Source: Gammaproteobacteria bacterium (GTDB lineage: Bacteria; Pseudomonadota; Gammaproteobacteria; SURF-13). Taken from it: a DNA stretch of 8,067 nt. The DNA is taken from positions 390-8,456 of the forward strand of contig JAMCTV010000027.1 of NCBI GenBank assembly GCA_023381235.1, given 5' to 3'. The notes below the pieces were generated by a model. The model ran no database searches. It was not told the DNA's origin and saw only the letters and a list, made by a program, of their open reading frames with translations. Of this stretch, positions 5,068 through 8,067 are shown one piece after another. The translations under genes were made by a program, and so were the position numbers. Positions within the stretch are counted from its first letter, which is position 1. Each line of letters opens with the position of its first letter.

Positions 5068-6794
5068 GCAAGCTCCCGCTCCAGCGACAGGTGCATCTCG
5101 TGGTGCCCCTTGCCCGCCTCGATCATGGGATAGACGTTTTCCGTCTGGTCGGTGATGAAATCCATGAACACCAGCCGGTCTTTCAGCTTCAGGGCCTCCT
5201 TCATCGCGGGCTGCACGTCGCCGGGTTTTTCGATGCGCATGCCGACGTGGCCGAAGCTTTCGGCGAGCTTGACGAAATCCGGCAGCGCCTCCATATAGGA
5301 GTGGGAATAACGGCCCTTGTAGAAAAATTCCTGCCATTGCCGCACCATGCCCATGTAGCGGTTGTTGAGATTGACGATCTTGATCGGCAGGCCGTACTGC
5401 TTGCAGGTGGACAGCTCCTGAATGCACATCATGATGCTCGCCTCGCCCGTGACGCAGGCGACCGTGGCCTTGGGATGGGCAAGCTGCACGCCCATCGCGG
5501 CGGGCAGTCCGAAGCCCATGGTGCCGAGGCCCCCGGAATTGATCCAGCGCCGCGGCTTGTCAAACTTGTAAAACTGCGCGGCCCACATCTGGTGCTGGCC
5601 GACGTCCGAAGTGACAAAGGCGTCGCCTTTGGTCTGTTCGTACAACTGCTCGATCACATATTGCGGCTTGATGAGCTTGCTGTTGCGGTCATAGCGCAGG
5701 CAGTTCCTGGCGCGCCACTGGTCTATCTGCTTCCACCACTCGGCGAGCGCCGCCTTGCCGGGCTTCTGCCTGCTCTCCTTGATGAGCCGGATGATCTCCT
5801 TCAGCACCGGCTCCACCTGGCCCACGATGGGCACGTCCACGCGCACGCTCTTGGAGATGGAGGACGGGTCCACGTCTATGTGTATCTTCTTCGAGCCGGG
5901 CGAGAACAGCTCCACCTTGCCCACCACGCGGTCGTCGAAGCGCGCGCCGATGGCGAGCAACACGTCGCACTCATGCATCGCCATATTGGCTTCATAGGTG
6001 CCGTGCATGCCCAGCATCCCGACGAATTGCGGGTCGGTGGCCGGATATGCGCCCAACCCCATCAGGGTGTTGGTGATAGGCGCGCCGAGCAGACGCGTGA
6101 ACTCGGTAAGCGATTTGGACGCCTCGCCCAGAACCACGCCGCCGCCCGAGTAAATCATGGGGCGCTTGGCGGAGAGCAGCAACTCCACCGCCTTCTTGAT
6201 CTGGCCGGGGTGTCCCTCCGTCACTGGCTTATAAGAGCGGATGCTGACCTTTTTCGGGTAGCTGTACTCCGTTTTATGGGCCGTGACATCCTTGGGCACG
6301 TCCACCACCACCGGGCCGGGGCGTCCCGTGGTGGCGATAAAAAACGCCTTTTTAATGGTGGTGGCGAGGTCTCTGACGTCTTTCACCAGAAAGTTGTGCT
6401 TCACGCATGGGCGCGTGATGCCAACCGAATCCACCTCCTGGAAGGCGTCGCTGCCGATGGCGTAGGTGTGCACCTGGCCGGTGATGACCACCAGCGGGAT
6501 GGAATCCATGTAAGCCGTGGCGATGCCGGTCACCGCATTGGTCGCGCCCGGCCCGGAGGTCACCAGCACCACGCCGGGCCGGCCGGTGGAGCGCGCATAC
6601 CCGTCCGCCGCGTGCGCCGCGCCCTGCTCATGACGTACCAGGATGTGCTGCACGTCTTCCTGCTTGTACAATGCGTCATAGATATGCAGCACCGCGCCGC
6701 CGGGATAACCGAAGACGTACTCGACGCCCTCGTCCTTCAGCGCACGCACCAGGATTTCAGCACCGGTTAATTCCACACTCACAACTCCATTCAT
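5064..6794 (-). CDS. ilvB: Acetohydroxyacid synthase large (catalytic) subunit
   Basis: A thiamine-diphosphate enzyme that condenses two pyruvates to 2-acetolactate, or pyruvate with 2-ketobutyrate to the isoleucine precursor. It is 576 residues, full length, and related to both ilvB and ilvI products. The N-terminal ThDP domain has FGYPGGAVLHIYDAL and the catalytic Glu56 in RHEQGAAHAADGYAR; the central domain covers about 195-340; the C-terminal ThDP domain ends the cofactor motif with LNNRYMGMVRQWQ, where Trp487 is the substrate-selecting Trp. The metal-binding motif reads G450-E-A-S, with Glu where E. coli IlvI has Asp (GDGS). Its start may be the ATG at 6794 or a GTG at 6776; the GTG has the better Shine-Dalgarno (GGAG, 8 nt away). 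It is first in the ilv operon, with no leader peptide upstream. Confidence 0.97.
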   Translation of the reverse strand: MNGVVSVELTGAEILVRALKDEGVEYVFGYPGGAVLHIYDALYKQEDVQHILVRHEQGAAHAADGYARSTGRPGVVLVTSGPGATNAVTGIATAYMDSIPLVVITGQVHTYAIGSDAFQEVDSVGITRPCVKHNFLVKDVRDLATTIKKAFFIATTGRPGPVVVDVPKDVTAHKTEYSYPKKVSIRSYKPVTEGHPGQIKKAVELLLSAKRPMIYSGGGVVLGEASKSLTEFTRLLGAPITNTLMGLGAYPATDPQFVGMLGMHGTYEANMAMHECDVLLAIGARFDDRVVGKVELFSPGSKKIHIDVDPSSISKSVRVDVPIVGQVEPVLKEIIRLIKESRQKPGKAALAEWWKQIDQWRARNCLRYDRNSKLIKPQYVIEQLYEQTKGDAFVTSDVGQHQMWAAQFYKFDKPRRWINSGGLGTMGFGLPAAMGVQLAHPKATVACVTGEASIMMCIQELSTCKQYGLPIKIVNLNNRYMGMVRQWQEFFYKGRYSHSYMEALPDFVKLAESFGHVGMRIEKPGDVQPAMKEALKLKDRLVFMDFITDQTENVYPMIEAGKGHHEMHLSLERELA

Positions 6795-6814
6795 TCCAAG
6801 ACGGAAAACTAATA

Positions 6815-6843
6815 AGCATAAACGATACGCGCGGGAACTGCAA
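6815..6843 (-). promoter_or_regulatory. Candidate promoter of the ilvBNC-pssA operon
   Basis: On the minus strand, TTGCAG (6843-6838), a 17-nt spacer and TATGCT (6820-6815) form a moderate sigma70-like match. The start would fall near 6808, leaving about 14 nt before the ATG at 6794 or 32 nt before the GTG at 6776. It is the best of the few candidates in the 98-bp divergent gap, but the -35 box matches consensus in only three bases. Confidence 0.4.
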
Positions 6844-6855
6844 AAGCTTGCTTTT
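6842..6855. repeat. AAAAGC-TT-GCTTTT inverted repeat between ilvB and the tautomerase
   Basis: Six-base arms AAAAGC (6842-6847) and GCTTTT (6850-6855) are perfect reverse complements. The site overlaps the candidate -35 box of the ilvB promoter and lies just upstream of a TAAAAT (6861-6866) that could serve as -10 for the plus-strand gene. This is a possible operator for one or both genes. No regulator is identified. Confidence 0.35.
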
Positions 6856-6892
6856 ACAGGTAAAATTTAGGGGAATTGTCCAAGGAGAGTCC

Positions 6893-7237
6893 ATGCCCTA
6901 CCTCAAGCTGCAAACCAACGCCGTCATGGAGCACGCCAAGACTGGCGCCTTGCTCAAAAAACTCTCGAAAACCGTGGCCCAGCACCTGGGCAAACCGGAA
7001 AGCTATGTCATGGTGACGCTGGAGCCGCCGGTTCCCATGCTGTTCGCCGGAACCGATGCCCCGCTCGCCTATCTGGAACTAAAAAGCATCGGTCTGCCGC
7101 AAAACAAAACCGCCGCGCTGTCCAAAACGCTGTGCGATTGGGTGCATCAGGAACTGGGGGTTAGTCAGGAGCGGGTGTACATCGAGTTCAGCAACGCCGC
7201 TGGCCCAATGTGGGGCTGGAATGGAGAGACGTTTTAA
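6893..7237 (+). CDS. MIF-family tautomerase (phenylpyruvate tautomerase-like)
   Basis: A 114-residue protein collinear with macrophage migration inhibitory factor along its whole length. Pro2, exposed as N-terminal proline after Met removal, is the expected catalytic base. Other family marks are TN (8-9), GKPESYVMV (33-41, Lys34 matching Lys32 of mature MIF), the LKSIG block (63-67), LGVSQERVYI near 93-102, and the C-terminal GWNGETF. The redox CXXC of animal MIF is absent: residues 58-61 are LAYL. Members tautomerise keto-enol pairs such as phenylpyruvate in vitro; the bacterial role is generally unclear. A strong Shine-Dalgarno AAGGAG (6882-6887) stands 5 nt before the ATG, so upstream in-frame codons are not part of the gene. 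It is transcribed away from ilvB and ends 5 bp from the recR stop. Confidence 0.92.
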   Translation: MPYLKLQTNAVMEHAKTGALLKKLSKTVAQHLGKPESYVMVTLEPPVPMLFAGTDAPLAYLELKSIGLPQNKTAALSKTLCDWVHQELGVSQERVYIEFSNAAGPMWGWNGETF

Positions 7238-7242
7238 TCGGA

Positions 7243-7836
7243 CTACATCTCCCTTCTGCCGCTGAAAGCATAGGACAGCGTACCGCCGTCCACGTATTCG
7301 AGTTCGCCGCCCACTGGCACGCCGTGGGCGATGCGGGTGGGTATGATGCCGCGCGCGCGCACCAGTTCGCTGATGTAGTGTGCGGTGGCCTCGCCTTCCA
7401 CGGTGGGGTTGGTGGCGAGTATCACCTCCTTGACCCCCCCCGCGTCGAGGCGCGCCGCGAGTTTATCCAAACCGATTTCATTCGGGCCGATGCCGTCCAG
7501 CGGCGAGAGGTGGCCCATGAGCACGAAGTACAAACCCTTGTAGCCGGTGGCGCGCTCCACCGCGAGCACGTCGGGCGGGCTTTCCACCACGCACAGCAAG
7601 CCGCGGTCGCGCCCCGGATCGCTGCAATGTCTGCACAGTTCGGTCTCGCACAGGGTGCGGCAGTCGGCGCAGTGGTGGATGCTGTCCACGGCGGCAGCGA
7701 GCGCGTGCGCCAGCGTGCGTGCGCCGGCGCGGTTGCGTTGCAGCAGGTGAAACGCCATGCGCTGGGCGGACTTGGGGCCGACGCCGGGCAGACAGCGCAA
7801 CGCCTCGATGAGCTGTTCGATCAGTGAGGGCGTCAT
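7243..7836 (-). CDS. recR: Recombination mediator protein RecR
   Basis: RecR works with RecF and RecO to load RecA on single-stranded gaps during recombinational DNA repair. The 197-residue length is typical. It has the N-terminal helix-hairpin-helix (LPGVGPKSAQRMAF, 16-29), a C4 zinc finger with Cys56, Cys59, Cys68 and Cys71, a Toprim domain (about 80-175) containing VVESPPDV and ATNPTVEGEATA, and the C-terminal HGVPVGGELEY. The ATG lies 4 bp after the ybaB stop with no Shine-Dalgarno of its own, so translation is probably coupled to ybaB, as in the common dnaX-ybaB-recR order. The 4-bp spacer and first bases of this gene are part of a 19-bp sequence repeated in inverse at the right end of the window. 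Confidence 0.97.
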   Translation of the reverse strand: MTPSLIEQLIEALRCLPGVGPKSAQRMAFHLLQRNRAGARTLAHALAAAVDSIHHCADCRTLCETELCRHCSDPGRDRGLLCVVESPPDVLAVERATGYKGLYFVLMGHLSPLDGIGPNEIGLDKLAARLDAGGVKEVILATNPTVEGEATAHYISELVRARGIIPTRIAHGVPVGGELEYVDGGTLSYAFSGRREM

Positions 7837-7852
7837 TATTTTAAAACGGCAT
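7834..7852 (+). repeat. 19-bp inverted repeat, left arm (ybaB-recR junction)
   Basis: CATTATTTTAAAACGGCAT. It covers the recR start codon, the 4-bp spacer, and the ybaB stop and last codons. It is exactly reverse-complementary to 8049-8067. This arm is the natural copy, since both genes read correctly through it. Confidence 0.95.
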
Positions 7853-8050
7853 CTTGAAGCCTTCCGGCAGACCGATACCGCCGGTCATGCCGGCGTATTT
7901 TTCCTTGGAGGAAAGTTCCACCTTGCGCACCGCGTCGTTCACCGCCGCGGCGATCAAGTCCTCGATGATTTCCTTGTCGTCCTTGAGCAGCTCAGGGTCA
8001 AGCGTGATGCGCTTTACGTCGTAACGTCCGGTCATGATGACGCGCACCAT
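7841..8050 (-). CDS. ybaB: YbaB/EbfC nucleoid-associated protein, N-terminus missing
   Basis: YbaB/EbfC proteins are small DNA-binding dimers, usually about 105-110 residues. Here 69 residues match the C-terminal two thirds: MVRVIMTGRYDVKRI, LLKDDKEIIEDLIAAA, NDAVRKVE and the typical end LPEGFKMPF. The usual N-terminal helix (Gln/Met-rich, about 35-40 residues) is absent. Reading further upstream gives GGC and AAC codons and then an in-frame TAA at 8059-8057, inside a 19-bp sequence that is an inverse copy of the ybaB-recR junction. The Met at 8050 aligns with an internal strand of the family, not a natural start, and no ribosome site precedes it. It is therefore either a gene cut by an assembly or amplification artefact, or one broken by a real rearrangement. 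Family assignment is firm; the true 5' end is not in this window. Confidence 0.9.
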   Translation of the reverse strand: MVRVIMTGRYDVKRITLDPELLKDDKEIIEDLIAAAVNDAVRKVELSSKEKYAGMTGGIGLPEGFKMPF

Positions 8051-8067
8051 GCCGTTTTAAAATAATG
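8049..8067 (-). repeat. 19-bp inverted repeat, right arm at the window edge
   Basis: The last 19 bases of the window are the exact reverse complement of 7834-7852 and may continue past the edge. This arm replaces the expected N-terminal coding part of ybaB and introduces the in-frame stop. Identity ends toward the inside right after the shared GGCAT, which looks like a microhomology junction. Confidence 0.95.

Noticed and set aside
5091..6770. Very long open frame on the plus strand opposite ilvB
   Set aside because: It is an antisense shadow of a high-GC gene: His/Val/Leu-rich, with no recognisable domain, and covers a fully conserved IlvB.
7834..8067. Invertible DNA switch flanked by 19-bp repeats
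   Set aside because: Inversion would destroy ybaB, no recombinase gene is near, and the arm at the very window edge fits a chimeric end or breakpoint better. Kept only as an alternative in the finding.

Overview
This window looks like chromosomal DNA from a GC-rich proteobacterium, most likely a gammaproteobacterium; a betaproteobacterium cannot be excluded. The grounds are the E. coli-like LeuA, IlvC, IlvH-type and RecR proteins, the ilvB-ilvN-ilvC-pssA-leuA gene order, and a DiaB-type ybaB-recR pair. No phage, IS or CRISPR signature was seen.

Left end (1-270): the first codons of a minus-strand gene, probably a DNA methyltransferase, leave the window. A noncoding stretch of about 205 bp packed with inverted repeats follows. 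A plus-strand gene for a small TPR lipoprotein (271-849) then converges on leuA.

Core (880-6794, all minus strand; transcription order is right to left): ilvB and ilvN (acetohydroxyacid synthase large and small subunits, ATGA overlap), ilvC (ketol-acid reductoisomerase), pssA (phosphatidylserine synthase), then leuA (2-isopropylmalate synthase). Together they carry pyruvate to the valine precursor 2-ketoisovalerate and start the leucine branch. pssA is the only non-amino-acid gene in the row.

Between pssA and leuA is a 264-bp gap holding an unannotated 33-codon leader peptide gene with nine leucine codons, six of them in its last ten codons. A strong sigma70-like promoter lies just upstream, spaced so that the transcript would begin only 2-3 nt before the leader AUG. 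The leader RNA has two copies of GGGCAG that compete for one CTGCCC, which is an attenuator-like arrangement. No U-tract terminator is visible, so the mechanism is probably not the textbook enterobacterial one. This is the most interesting system in the window.

Right end: divergent from ilvB is a MIF-family tautomerase (6893-7237, plus strand). It converges within 5 bp on recR (recombination mediator), preceded in transcription order by a ybaB fragment. That fragment lacks its N-terminal third: an in-frame stop sits just upstream of the conserved part, and the last 19 bp of the window are an exact inverted copy of the ybaB-recR junction. This points to a chimeric read or contig end, or to a real inversion or duplication breakpoint.
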